Shown here: positions 1 to 8,549 of the stretch, piece after piece
Layout of the letters: each line of letters opens with the position of its first letter
Position numbering within the stretch: position 1 is the stretch's first letter
Source of the DNA: an uncultured Bacteroidales bacterium
GTDB lineage: Bacteria; Bacteroidota; Bacteroidia; Bacteroidales; Bacteroidaceae
Direction: 5' to 3'
NCBI GenBank assembly: GCA_902801485.1
Contig: CADCIP010000003.1
Span: 92,332 to 156,331, forward strand
Length of the DNA: 64,000 nt
The notes under the pieces: generated by a model
Told to the model about the DNA's origin: nothing
The model's database searches: none
What the model saw: the letters and a program-made list of their open reading frames with translations, nothing else
Translations under genes and position numbers: made by a program

Positions 1-446
1 CAAAATATGTTGATAACTTCTTTAAAAACTTGTGTAAATATCCACTATTATTAACAAAAAGATGTGCAAAACCATATCCAGATAAGTTATTAACAAAACC
101 CATAAAAGATATTATAAGGCTTTCAAAGCATTTTTATTGATTTATTAAACCCATATTTGAGATAATTTTTTTATATTTGCAACTTATAAACAACTGTTGA
201 AAACTTTCTGGCTAAAAGCATTTTTACAATATATAAGAGAAAGAAAAATAATAAGTTACATAATATAGAAATATAATGATTTGGTGTTGAAAACCTTGTT
301 CATAAGTATGTTGATAATAGCAAATGAATATTTATGCATAAATACATCACCATTTATTAACATAATTAACAAGACATCATCATTATTATATATATTCTAT
401 CTTTAAAGAAAAAAAATAAATAATAATATATAATGATTGTTGATAA
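1..446. other. oriC: Candidate chromosomal replication origin (DnaA-box cluster)
   Basis: This very AT-rich stretch holds many 9-mers close to the DnaA box (TTATCCACA, or TGTGGATAA on the other strand). TGTTGATAA occurs at 8-16, 309-317 and 438-446. TGTTGAAAA occurs at 195-203 and 285-293, and TGTTCATAA at 297-305. TTATTAACA, its inverse type, occurs at 48-56, 87-95 and 354-362. The last box lies inside the first codons of nadA. A promoter-like TATATTTGC lies at 172-180. The dense clustering is seen directly; the origin function is inferred. No dnaA gene is visible because the window begins here. Confidence 0.55.
172..180 (+). promoter_or_regulatory. Possible -7 promoter box upstream of nadA
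   Basis: TATATTTGC fits the Bacteroidetes -7 consensus TAnnTTTGC. It lies about 250 bases before nadA inside the putative origin, and I see no TTTG at the usual -33 distance, so the call is weak. Confidence 0.3.
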
Positions 447-1428
447 TAAGTGGAAAAAGTTGGGCTACGTAAACGAACCCATTCCAGAAGGTACGGATAT
501 TAAGGCCGAGATCCGGCGTATGTGTAAAGAGAAGAATGCCGTCATCATGGCGCATTATTACACGGAGGGTGAAATACAGGATATAGCCGACTTTATAGGC
601 GACAGCCTGGCGCTGGCACAGAAGGCTGCCAAGACGGAGGCGGACATCATAGTAATGTGCGGTGTTCACTTTATGGGCGAAACCAATAAGATTCTTTGTC
701 CCGACAAGGTTGTACTGGTTCCCGACCTGAATGCTACCTGTTCGCTGGCCGAGAGTTGTCCGGCTAAGGAATTCGGGGATTTCGTCAAGGCGCATCCCGA
801 CCATACGGTTGTAAGTTACGTTAATACTACGGCTGCAACAAAGGCACTTACGGATGTGGTGGTTACCAGCAGCAATGCCAGGCAGATTGTGGAGAGTTTT
901 CCACAGGACGAGAAGATTATCTTTGGTCCCGATCAGAATCTGGGTAACTATATCAACAGTATTACAGGTCGTAATATGCTGTTATGGAATGGTGCCTGTC
1001 ATGTTCATGAGAAATTCTCGTTAGAGAAAATCCTTCAGCTGAAAGCCGAACATCCCAAGGCTAAGATATTGGTGCATCCCGAATGTAAGGGTGCTGTGGT
1101 AAAGGTTGCCGACAAGGTAGGCAGTACCGCTGCTTTGCTTAAATTCAGCATCAGTGACGAGGCTACAGAGTTTATTGTGGCTACAGAAAGCGGAATCCTT
1201 CACGAGATGCAGAAGGCTTGTCCTGATAAAACTTTCATTCCTGCTCCGCCAGAAGACAGTACTTGTGCCTGCAACGAGTGTAACTTTATGAAGCTTATTA
1301 CCATGCAGAAACTCTATAACTGCCTGAAGTACGAATGGCCAACGGTAGAGGTTGATAAGGATATAGCAGAGAAAGCCGTCAGACCCATCAACAGAATGTT
1401 GGAAATATCAGAGAAACTCCATATTTAG
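433..1428 (+). CDS. nadA: Quinolinate synthase A
   Basis: This is NadA of de novo NAD biosynthesis. It condenses iminoaspartate with dihydroxyacetone phosphate to quinolinate in the cytosol, using a [4Fe-4S] cluster. The 331 residues match the family length. The family signatures are visible: MAHYYTEGEIQDIAD near residue 39, MCGVHFMGET near 75, PDLNATCSLAESCP near 97, and a C-terminal CACNEC at 278-283. The likely cluster ligands are Cys103, Cys189 (NGACHVHE) and one Cys of the 278-283 group; this assignment rests on family knowledge. The gene stands alone with no nadB or nadC beside it, and its first codons overlap a DnaA-box-like 9-mer. Confidence 0.97.
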   Translation: MIVDNKWKKLGYVNEPIPEGTDIKAEIRRMCKEKNAVIMAHYYTEGEIQDIADFIGDSLALAQKAAKTEADIIVMCGVHFMGETNKILCPDKVVLVPDLNATCSLAESCPAKEFGDFVKAHPDHTVVSYVNTTAATKALTDVVVTSSNARQIVESFPQDEKIIFGPDQNLGNYINSITGRNMLLWNGACHVHEKFSLEKILQLKAEHPKAKILVHPECKGAVVKVADKVGSTAALLKFSISDEATEFIVATESGILHEMQKACPDKTFIPAPPEDSTCACNECNFMKLITMQKLYNCLKYEWPTVEVDKDIAEKAVRPINRMLEISEKLHI

Positions 1429-1526
1429 TTTACAGTTTACTGTTTACGGTCTTTCGTCTATAACCGATAACCTATTACAGTTTACGGTTTAAAGTTTTTC
1501 TAATCCCTAATAAACTCTCAACTAAA
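1429..1526. repeat. Intergenic word array (GTTTACNGTTTA and related)
   Basis: Between nadA and the antiporter gene are irregular repeats of GTTTAC(A/G/T)GTTTA, a copy of ATAACCGATAACC, CTAATCCCTAAT and CTCTCAACT. The same words recur in other intergenic regions of this window. No coding capacity is seen. Confidence 0.6.
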
Positions 1527-1531
1527 AATAT

Positions 1532-3784
1532 ATGGAAGAACTGCCTCACCTTATCATTGACCTTGCCTACATACTCATTGTAGCAGGAGCCGTAACCATC
1601 ATCTTCAAGAAGTTGCGGCAACCTCTTGTATTGGGTTATATTGTAGCAGGTTTTCTGGCTGGTCCTCACATGCCTTATACACCATCCATCATGGATACTA
1701 CAAGCATCAACGACTGGAGTCAGATAGGTGTGATATTCCTGATGTTTACATTGGGCTTGGAGTTCTCCTTCAAACGTATATTAAAGATGGGCCTGCAACC
1801 CATCATTGCTGCTTTGCTTGTTATGACCTGTATGATAAGTATAGGCAGCGAAGTAGGATGGCTGTTCGGTTGGAGCGATATGGACCGACTATTCCTCGGA
1901 GGTATGTTAGCCATGAGTTCCACAACGATTATCTATAAGGCTTTCGATGACTTCGGAGTCCGTCTTCAGCCTTTTGCCTCTAAGGTACTTTCTGTCCTTA
2001 TTCTGGAAGATATACTGGGCATCTTGCTGATGGTAATCCTCAGTGCTATGGCAGTCAGTCGTAAGTTCGAGGGAGTAGAATTGCTGAACAGCCTGATGCA
2101 GTTGGGATTTTTCCTGTTGCTATGGTTCCTGGTGGGTGTTTTTATTATTCCCATTATATTAAGAAAGTATAAGAATTACATCAATAGCGAAACATTGCTG
2201 ATAGTAAGCGTAGGACTGTGTTTCATGTTGGTGGTGATAGCTTCCAGTGTTGGTTACAGCCCTGCCTTCGGAGCCTTCATGATGGGAAGTATAATGGCGG
2301 AGACAACCGATTCCGAACGTATCTCTAAGTCCATCAGCTCGCTGAAGGATTTCTTCGGCGCTATCTTCTTCGTCAGTGTGGGAATGTTGGTAGATCCCAA
2401 TATTCTTGTGGAATACTGGTTGCCTATCGTCGTTATTACGTGTGCCGTTATCTTGGGTCAGATGACATTGGGAAGTCTTAGTTTCCTTATTTCGGGCAAC
2501 GACCCGAAGGACTCCATCAAGTGCGGCTTTTCTTTGGTGCAGATAGGCGAGTTTGCCTTCATCATTGCATCCTTGGGTGAGTCGTTGGGAGTAACCAGTA
2601 AGTTCATTTATCCTGTGGTGGTAGCTGTAAGTATTATTACCACCTTCTTTACACCTTATATCATAAAGTTTGCCGACCCCTTTTATAAGCATATAGAGAA
2701 GTATATCCCCAAGACTATCTCCGACAATAAGTTCAGTGCGCTCCGCAAGCAGCGTTCGTATGCTAAAGGAAAGATGAACTTGGGTAATGCCTGGAAAACG
2801 CTGCTGCGTGGTGTTTTCATGTATGCTATCATCTACCTTACGCTCTGCAGTGCTATCCTGGGTGCAGTCTACTCCAGCTTGCTGCCGCTCTGCCGGCAGA
2901 TCTGCGGACATTGGTACGGTAACATTGTTTGCGGAGTGATAACGATTCTGTTTCTTTCGCCTTTTGTCCGGCCTATCATTATCAAGAAGAATCGTTCCGA
3001 GGAGGCTAAGTTCCTGATTCGTTTCAATAAGTTCCACCGCCTGATGGTACATATCCTGCTGTTGCTTAAATTCTGCATAGGCTCTTTCGTTGTCTATTAT
3101 ACAATAAACTTCCTGTCGCCTCTCTGGTGGTTATGGAACTTGCTGATAAGTATCATAGTAACTTTGGGAATTGTCTATAACCGCAGGGTAAAGCTGATAA
3201 GCATCCGTATCGAGCGTACCTTCCGCAGGAATCTGCGCAGCTGCGAGCAGACATCTGTACTCCCCTCGTACGGACGTAAGCTGAAAGGCAGGGACTTGCA
3301 GATTGCAAGCTTTACGGTGCCGGGTAATACCAAGTGGGGAGGCAAGACGTTGATGCAACTTAATTTCGGCCGTACCGAACATATTCATATTGCTGCCATT
3401 ACCCGAGGCTTACAGCGCATAAATATCCCTGGTGGCAACAGCAAGATTTATCCGGGCGACATCATAGAGATTGTTTCCGATCAGGAGGGTTTGCGATCTT
3501 TCCAGAATAAAATGCTGCACGATGTTTATCTGCTGGAGGAAAGCAATGCCTTGCGCAACACGCTTTCTATCATTCAGGTAAGCATCAGCAACAGCAGTCC
3601 TATGTGCGGAAAAACTCTTATGGACATAGATTTCCGCAGCCGGTACAATTGTATGGTTGTTGGTATAGAAGACGAGAAGGGTAATTTGCAGGTTACACAG
3701 GCTCAACGTAAATTCCAGGCTGGCGAACGTATCTGGGTAGTAGGCGAGGAAGCCGACCTTACCATGCTTAAGATGGGAATATAG
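1532..3784 (+). CDS. CPA2-family monovalent cation:proton antiporter with two RCK_C domains
   Basis: This is an inner-membrane transporter of the Kef/CPA2 type, expected to exchange K+ or Na+ for protons. Residues 1-390 are a polytopic Na+/H+ exchanger domain, including GYIVAGFLAGPH near 35 and SPAFGAFMMGS near 243. A further hydrophobic block of about five helices spans roughly 425-560. Two TrkA-C (RCK_C) ligand-binding domains follow at about 583-660 and 673-750, each with the pattern of a short strand, a KTLMQL or KTLMDI segment, and a GD or GERI(W) turn. There is no TrkA-N nucleotide-binding domain, so regulation probably runs through the RCK_C modules alone. The stop codon abuts a palindromic element. 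The substrate ion cannot be read from the sequence. Confidence 0.9.
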   Translation: MEELPHLIIDLAYILIVAGAVTIIFKKLRQPLVLGYIVAGFLAGPHMPYTPSIMDTTSINDWSQIGVIFLMFTLGLEFSFKRILKMGLQPIIAALLVMTCMISIGSEVGWLFGWSDMDRLFLGGMLAMSSTTIIYKAFDDFGVRLQPFASKVLSVLILEDILGILLMVILSAMAVSRKFEGVELLNSLMQLGFFLLLWFLVGVFIIPIILRKYKNYINSETLLIVSVGLCFMLVVIASSVGYSPAFGAFMMGSIMAETTDSERISKSISSLKDFFGAIFFVSVGMLVDPNILVEYWLPIVVITCAVILGQMTLGSLSFLISGNDPKDSIKCGFSLVQIGEFAFIIASLGESLGVTSKFIYPVVVAVSIITTFFTPYIIKFADPFYKHIEKYIPKTISDNKFSALRKQRSYAKGKMNLGNAWKTLLRGVFMYAIIYLTLCSAILGAVYSSLLPLCRQICGHWYGNIVCGVITILFLSPFVRPIIIKKNRSEEAKFLIRFNKFHRLMVHILLLLKFCIGSFVVYYTINFLSPLWWLWNLLISIIVTLGIVYNRRVKLISIRIERTFRRNLRSCEQTSVLPSYGRKLKGRDLQIASFTVPGNTKWGGKTLMQLNFGRTEHIHIAAITRGLQRINIPGGNSKIYPGDIIEIVSDQEGLRSFQNKMLHDVYLLEESNALRNTLSIIQVSISNSSPMCGKTLMDIDFRSRYNCMVVGIEDEKGNLQVTQAQRKFQAGERIWVVGEEADLTMLKMGI

Positions 3785-3857
3785 GACCCCCTCTAACTCC
3801 CCCTTTATGGGGAGAAATAAAAAGCCCCTCCATAAAGGGAGGGGTTTGGGAAGGGTC
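3785..3857. terminator. Composite palindrome between convergent genes, probable bidirectional terminator
   Basis: Two short palindromes (CTCCCCCTTTATGGGGAG and CCCCTCCATAAAGGGAGGGG) are complementary to one another and enclosed by GACCC/GGGTC. The element starts right after the antiporter stop and ends at the stop of the leftward reductase gene. It belongs to the CCCCCTCTAACTCCCCC palindrome family found elsewhere in the window. Confidence 0.65.
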
Positions 3858-5246
3858 TTATAATTTATTCTGCTTTAGCTTTTCCACAAACTCATCAACT
3901 CTTGTTAATAGTCTGGGGATATCCAGCTGCTGCGGACAATGCGGAACACAGGCACGGCATTGGATGCAGTGGTTGGCCTGACGCAATTTGGGCACACTTC
4001 TGTCGTAGCCAACCAGGAAGGCACGGCGGGCTTTCTGATAGTTCTCGGCCTGCTGACTCTCGGGCACATTACCCTTGTTCACACATTTGTTATAATGAAC
4101 AAAGATAGCCGGTATGTCCAGTCCGTACGGACAAGGCATACAGTACTTGCAGTCGTTGCAGTCGATGGTAGGATAGCTGTTGATAAGCGTTGCCGTTTCT
4201 CCCTCCAGCCATTGCTGCTCGTCTTCCGTAAGTGGCTTCAGAGGCGAATAGGTGCGTATGTTGTCCTCCAGGTGCTCCATGTAGGTCATGCCGCTCAGCA
4301 CGGTGAGTACATTCGGTTTGCTGCCGATATAGCGGAAGGCCCAACTGGCTACGCTGCTCTCGGGGTCGCGCTGTTTCAGGTGCACCACCACATGGTCGGG
4401 CACTTTGCTCAACCGGCCGCCCAACAGGGGTTCCATAATGACAGCGGGAATCTCCAGCTCGGCCAGCCTGTTATACAGGTATTCGCCCGAACGGCCCTTG
4501 TCCTTATCGTTGTGCCAGTCGCAGTAGTTAGCCTGAATCTGTACGAAGTCCCATTGGTATTCGTCGTGATGGTCCAGCATCCAGTCAAAGACAGCCACAT
4601 CGCCGTGGAACGAGAAGCCCAGGTTCCTGATTCTTCCAGCTGCCCGTTGTTCCATCAGCCATTCCAGCAGGCCGTTGTCGAGGAAGCGCTGATGCAGGTT
4701 GTGCATACCGCCGCCACCTATCGAGTGCAGGAGCAGATAGTCTATATAGTCCGTCTTCATATACTTCAGGCTGTTCTCGAAGATTTCCTTTCCTGCCTCG
4801 AAGCTGTATTGCTGGGGACTGAAGTTCGACAGCTTCGTAGCTATGAAGTACTGGTCTCTGCGGTAGCCGCTCTTCTCCAGGGCGATGCCCAGCGACTCCT
4901 CGCTCTTTCCCCGGCAGTAGGCTGGCGACGTATCGAAGTAGTTTACACCATGATCCAGAGCATACTTGCACAAGTGATTCACCTGTTCCTGGTCTATCAC
5001 ATCCTCGTTATCGACTTTCTTGGTCGGCAGGCGCATCCAGCCGTAACCCAGAATACTTACTTTCTCCTGTGTCTTGGGGTTCACCCTGTAGGTCATCTTA
5101 TCCGTAGGAACCGGACCTGTATGATGCCCCATATAATCTATCTTTCCGTTACCTTGGGAATCTCCTGCACCACAACTGGCCAAAGCTGTAGTAGCAGCAA
5201 CAGTACCCGTAACCTTCAGAAAATCTCGTCTGTTATATTCTTTCAT
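3858..5246 (-). CDS. Tat-exported aldo/keto reductase with C-terminal 2x[4Fe-4S] ferredoxin domain
   Basis: Residues 1-30 carry a twin-arginine motif (NRRDFLK) followed by a lipobox-like ALASC, suggesting Tat export and possibly lipid anchoring. Residues 55-345 form an aldo/keto reductase barrel, with NYFDTSPAYCRGKSEE near 110 and a YLLLHS strand. The C-terminal 100 residues bind two clusters (CNDCKYCMPCPYG and CIQCRACVPHCP). This architecture is the Fe-S aldo/keto reductase family common in Bacteroides and Clostridia; the substrate is unknown. It lies 88 bp downstream of the polyferredoxin gene on the same strand, probably in one transcript, which suggests electron delivery from that partner. 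Confidence 0.9.
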   Translation of the reverse strand: MKEYNRRDFLKVTGTVAATTALASCGAGDSQGNGKIDYMGHHTGPVPTDKMTYRVNPKTQEKVSILGYGWMRLPTKKVDNEDVIDQEQVNHLCKYALDHGVNYFDTSPAYCRGKSEESLGIALEKSGYRRDQYFIATKLSNFSPQQYSFEAGKEIFENSLKYMKTDYIDYLLLHSIGGGGMHNLHQRFLDNGLLEWLMEQRAAGRIRNLGFSFHGDVAVFDWMLDHHDEYQWDFVQIQANYCDWHNDKDKGRSGEYLYNRLAELEIPAVIMEPLLGGRLSKVPDHVVVHLKQRDPESSVASWAFRYIGSKPNVLTVLSGMTYMEHLEDNIRTYSPLKPLTEDEQQWLEGETATLINSYPTIDCNDCKYCMPCPYGLDIPAIFVHYNKCVNKGNVPESQQAENYQKARRAFLVGYDRSVPKLRQANHCIQCRACVPHCPQQLDIPRLLTRVDEFVEKLKQNKL

Positions 5247-5254
5247 AACTGCTC

Positions 5255-5334
5255 TAAATTCTCAATTCCGTAAACAGTAAACCGTAAACAATAAACCGTA
5301 AACCGTAAACGGTAAACTAACTCTCAACTCTCAA
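5255..5334. repeat. Intergenic word array (GTAAACCGTAAAC, CTCTCAACT)
   Basis: About six degenerate copies of GTAAAC(C/A)GTAAAC, followed by CTCTCAACTCTCAACTAAA, fill the gap between two co-directional genes. No promoter box is visible here. Confidence 0.7.
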
Positions 5335-6921
5335 CTAAATTTCCCTATGCACCTCGTGTCCCTCCACATAGATAGCGCTGAAGGGACGGGACGGACAAAG
5401 GTTCTCGCAGGCACCGCAACCGATACACTTCTCCTCATTCACAACGGGAATCAGCAGCAGGCGCTCACGCGGAATCTCCTGATTGTCGGCATCCAGCCAG
5501 CGTCTTCCGTCCTGATGCACACCAGCCTGCAGGGGAACCATCTGGATAGCTCCGGCAGGACAATGGCGGGCACAGTTGCCACAGGGTATGCCGTCGGCAA
5601 CAGGAACACAGTTGTCTTTCAGCCATACGGCATGACCCACCTGCGTAGCTGTGCGCTGTTCTACGGTAATGGGCTTAATAGCACCCGTAGGACAGACGTC
5701 GCTGCAACGGGTACATTCGGGTCGGCAGTAACCGCGCTCGAAGCTCACCTCGGGCTGCATAAAGCGGTCCAGGCTGTTGCTGGGACGCAGCACATCGTTG
5801 GGGCAGCTGTTGATACACAACTGACAAGAGGTACAGTGTTCCGACAGGTTCCTTATTGATATAGAACCCGGAGGGGTAATCAACTTGTCTCTCTTGGGCT
5901 TCTTCTTATCCTCAATCTCAGCCAGTCCGCCATCGGTGGTCTTCTCTTGGGCCTTCACCAACGAAGTTCCGGCCAGCAAAGCAACACCCGTCAAGACGGA
6001 ACGACGACCTTCGTCAATAGCAGGATTTTTCAGCTCCTCGTCCGTCTTTGGCTCTTCGCTGCCTTGCTTTTTCTTCCAATTGTTATATATAATGTTTTCC
6101 TTGTCTATCATGGGTTTGTAGCCGAACGAAAGGGCGCCGAACTTACATTCCTCCAGACAGTCGCCGCAAACCACGCAGCGCGAGTAGTCTATTGTGTGGT
6201 TCTTAAGGTCGATACAGGCCGACTTGCAGTTACGCTCGCACTTGCGGCAGTTCTTGCAGGCATCGGCATTTATCACCATCTTCAGACGTGAGTGGCGGGA
6301 CAGGATTCCCAGGAAAGTTCCTACGGGACAGATGGTGTTGCACCACGTACGTCCGCCACGCCACGCCAGCACACCTATGATAATCCATGCTGCCACGGCA
6401 ACCAAGAGGGCGGGAAGACTCTTCATCCACACATCCACCTCGTAGAAGGCATAGCTGCCGAAATGCTCGGCAATCATAGCCAGTCCGTTGTTGGCCAGTT
6501 TATAAAGCGGAGAGAACACCGTTCCCACAATCCTGCCGTACGTACTGTAGGGGGCAATCAGACCAACTACCCAAGCCAGATTAGTAGCTAACAGAAAACC
6601 CGTCAGCGCCAGAATAGCAGCACGCAGAATGCCTTTCTCCTCGCTGTAGCTGTACTTGTTTTTCTTCTTGCGGAACCAAGCGATTACATCCTGCATCACA
6701 CCCAGCGGACAGATGATGGAGCAGTATATACGGCCAAACAGCAGCGTCAGGGCAACCAGAAAAAGCAGCGCTCCAATGTTCATAGCCACCAAAGCAGGCA
6801 GGAACTGAATCTTGGCCATCCATCCCAGATACACATGGGCCGTACCGGTGAAGTCCAGCAGCAGCCACGTTATAAGAACCCAGAAGATGAGGGCCAGTGT
6901 AATTCTTACTTTTCTTAGCAT
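5335..6921 (-). CDS. NapH/NapG-like membrane polyferredoxin
   Basis: The protein has an N-terminal membrane domain (residues 1-215, about five helices) containing paired CxxxCP motifs (CSIICPLG, CNTICPVG) as in NapH/YccM quinol dehydrogenases. Two clusters follow (CKNCRKCERNC, CVVCGDCLEEC). Near residue 305 a twin-arginine-like DEGRRSVLTG precedes a hydrophobic stretch, and the C-terminal part is a four-cluster ferredoxin (CTSCQLCINSCP, CRPECTRCSDVCP, CGNCARHCP, CIGCGACENLCP), like NapG. It therefore looks like a NapH-NapG fusion. It probably moves electrons from quinol across the membrane to periplasmic Fe-S partners such as the reductase encoded next to it. No nitrate reductase gene is nearby, so the terminal acceptor is open. 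Confidence 0.85.
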   Translation of the reverse strand: MLRKVRITLALIFWVLITWLLLDFTGTAHVYLGWMAKIQFLPALVAMNIGALLFLVALTLLFGRIYCSIICPLGVMQDVIAWFRKKKNKYSYSEEKGILRAAILALTGFLLATNLAWVVGLIAPYSTYGRIVGTVFSPLYKLANNGLAMIAEHFGSYAFYEVDVWMKSLPALLVAVAAWIIIGVLAWRGGRTWCNTICPVGTFLGILSRHSRLKMVINADACKNCRKCERNCKSACIDLKNHTIDYSRCVVCGDCLEECKFGALSFGYKPMIDKENIIYNNWKKKQGSEEPKTDEELKNPAIDEGRRSVLTGVALLAGTSLVKAQEKTTDGGLAEIEDKKKPKRDKLITPPGSISIRNLSEHCTSCQLCINSCPNDVLRPSNSLDRFMQPEVSFERGYCRPECTRCSDVCPTGAIKPITVEQRTATQVGHAVWLKDNCVPVADGIPCGNCARHCPAGAIQMVPLQAGVHQDGRRWLDADNQEIPRERLLLIPVVNEEKCIGCGACENLCPSRPFSAIYVEGHEVHREI

Positions 6922-6951
6922 AAATAATGTTGTTATGGTTAAAGATATACT

Positions 6952-6960
6952 GCAAAGCTA
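6952..6960 (-). promoter_or_regulatory. -7 promoter box for the polyferredoxin/reductase operon
   Basis: TAGCTTTGC on the minus strand lies 31 bases before the ATG, and matches TAnnTTTGC. No clear TTTG is seen at -33. Confidence 0.6.
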
Positions 6961-7048
6961 CTCATTATTTTTGATTATCGGAGATTTTGAGGGATTTTTT
7001 TAAAAAAAACAATAAAAATCATTATAATATTCTACCCTTAAACACGGT

Positions 7049-7083
7049 AAATCCGCAAAAAGCGATGCGCCTCTTGCGGATTT
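7049..7083. terminator. 10-bp perfect hairpin downstream of blaR1-like gene
   Basis: AAATCCGCAA and TTGCGGATTT form a perfect stem around a 15-base loop, 37 bases after the stop of the leftward M56 gene. No strong T-run follows on the minus strand, so terminator activity is uncertain. Confidence 0.45.
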
Positions 7084-7120
7084 GTTGTTGTTCCACTCAA
7101 TTTTGTTCAGAAATGACAAG

Positions 7121-8464
7121 TCAGTTAAAATTGACAGGTGTCTGGACAGCAGCAGTTGTAAGAACTAATTCATAGTTATTGAAAGAGCGACGCAGTTCCA
7201 CTTTCTTCAGAATAGAACATGATTTCTTTGTAAGTATTTGAATATCATGAATATAATTATAATAATTATTATTATACAATAATACTGCGGTTTGTTTGAC
7301 GGGTAATATAATTAATGTTTTATTATTAATATTTTTAATTACGTTGATACCGTTTGTCTCATCCTTTATAACTGTTCCATCGGGTATATTCACAATGAAG
7401 ATCTCACCATCATTTGATATTTTTACCAGAGCCTCTTCTGGGATATCAGCAATTATGTCGTCAGCAGGTAGGATGTTCTCGTTTTCTGTAACAGCAATAC
7501 TTTCTACTTTTGGTTTGGCAAAGGCAACAACGGCTAATGCCATCAGTACGGGCAGGACAACGGCTTTGGTCATCATCCAGCGATTGGAATTTTTCTTGTG
7601 CATCATTTTAATTCGCTTTTTTAGTGAATGGTGACTCAGATTGTTGCCAAGGGTCTGCAGTCGATTGCCAACGGCCTTTGTCACGAGTAAAAGTTGATAT
7701 GTCTTTGCATCGATGCCTTGATTAAGTACAGCGTTGTCCGCCTCGTATTCGTGAACAGCTTTCAGGTCGCGTTCCAGCAGATAGACAAAGGGGTTGAACC
7801 ACTGAATGGCTTTCACTACCTCAAGGAGTAGCAGCTCCCAGGAGTGACCCAGGCGGATGTGAGCCTGTTCGTGAGCCAGGATGGGCTTGCGCAGTCGCTC
7901 GTAATCCGATACGCTGATAATTATATAATGTAAGAAACTATAGGGCGGAAACTCACCACCATGTATCACTATGGTATTCCCTTCTTTATCTTTGGTACTT
8001 GTACCACCCTTCGTCTCCCTCCAGAAACGGAACAGCTGGAAAAGGAAGAATCCAATGGAAGCTAATACACCAGCTAAATAAACAGCCTCACCCCCAACCC
8101 CTCTCCAAAGGGCGAGGGGAGATAGGTCTATTGTTGTAATGATATCTGTTTCGGAAACTTCCTGTTCATAATTCCCTTCTTCCATATTACTCCCCCCTTT
8201 CATGGGTGAGGTGCTAAGGGAGTTCCCCTCATCCATATTACTCCCCTCTCCCTTTGGGGAGGAGTTGGGGGTGAGGCTGGAGATTGTGAGGAAGCCGGGT
8301 TTGTCCATTGTCAGTTGTACGGCTGGCAGTACCAGCGACACTACCATAATACTCAGCAATGCCAAGCGGTTGAACCTGTGAAACGTCTCGCGGCTCAACA
8401 GCAAAGCAAACCCTCCGTATAGGAGCGCCAGTAACAAAGCAGATTTTAGCAAGTATATCATCAT
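7121..8464 (-). CDS. BlaR1-like M56 family membrane metallopeptidase (sensor), with palindrome-encoded insert
   Basis: The N-terminal hydrophobic start is typical of M56 proteins (MMIYLLKSALLLALLYGG, with RETFHRFNRLALL after it), which is why the start at 8464 is chosen over an upstream ATG whose extra codons come from a palindromic repeat. The zinc motif HEQAH lies near residue 197, with a membrane-proximal WFNPFVYLLERDL segment. A transmembrane helix near 280 is followed by a periplasmic C-terminal tail of unknown fold. Such proteins sense envelope signals and cleave a BlaI repressor, here the gene just upstream. Residues about 63-126, between the second and third helices, are largely encoded by three copies of the GC-rich palindrome family (peptides NSSPKGEG, STSPMKGG, LALWRGVGGEA). 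The domain is otherwise intact. Confidence 0.88.
   Translation of the reverse strand: MMIYLLKSALLLALLYGGFALLLSRETFHRFNRLALLSIMVVSLVLPAVQLTMDKPGFLTISSLTPNSSPKGEGSNMDEGNSLSTSPMKGGSNMEEGNYEQEVSETDIITTIDLSPLALWRGVGGEAVYLAGVLASIGFFLFQLFRFWRETKGGTSTKDKEGNTIVIHGGEFPPYSFLHYIIISVSDYERLRKPILAHEQAHIRLGHSWELLLLEVVKAIQWFNPFVYLLERDLKAVHEYEADNAVLNQGIDAKTYQLLLVTKAVGNRLQTLGNNLSHHSLKKRIKMMHKKNSNRWMMTKAVVLPVLMALAVVAFAKPKVESIAVTENENILPADDIIADIPEEALVKISNDGEIFIVNIPDGTVIKDETNGINVIKNINNKTLIILPVKQTAVLLYNNNYYNYIHDIQILTKKSCSILKKVELRRSFNNYELVLTTAAVQTPVNFN
8086..8277. repeat. Three palindromic elements inside the blaR1-like coding region
   Basis: Copies lie at about 8086-8121 (CCTCACCCCCAACCCC then CTCC...GAGGGGAG), 8190-8225 and 8241-8277 (CTCCCCTCTCCCTTTGGGG then AGTTGGGGGTGAGGC). 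All are read through in frame. Confidence 0.8.
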
Positions 8465-8468
8465 ATTT

Positions 8469-8498
8469 CGGACCCCTCCGACCCCCTTTAAGGGAAGA
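8469..8498. repeat. Palindromic element between blaI and blaR1-like genes
   Basis: CGGACCCCTCCGACCCCCTT followed by AAGGGAAG sits immediately upstream of the chosen blaR1-like start and supplies the codons of a spurious N-terminal extension. Confidence 0.6.
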
Positions 8499-8549
8499 GA
8501 TGGGAATTTTTTATAACCATTATTCAAATATTCTTTTCACTCTCAGTTG

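Noticed and set aside
2159-3052. 297-codon minus-strand frame inside the antiporter gene
   Set aside because: Shadow of a well-supported membrane protein gene.
3939-5273. 444-codon plus-strand open frame over the aldo/keto reductase gene
   Set aside because: It mirrors the GC-rich codon pattern of the real gene and shows no domain.
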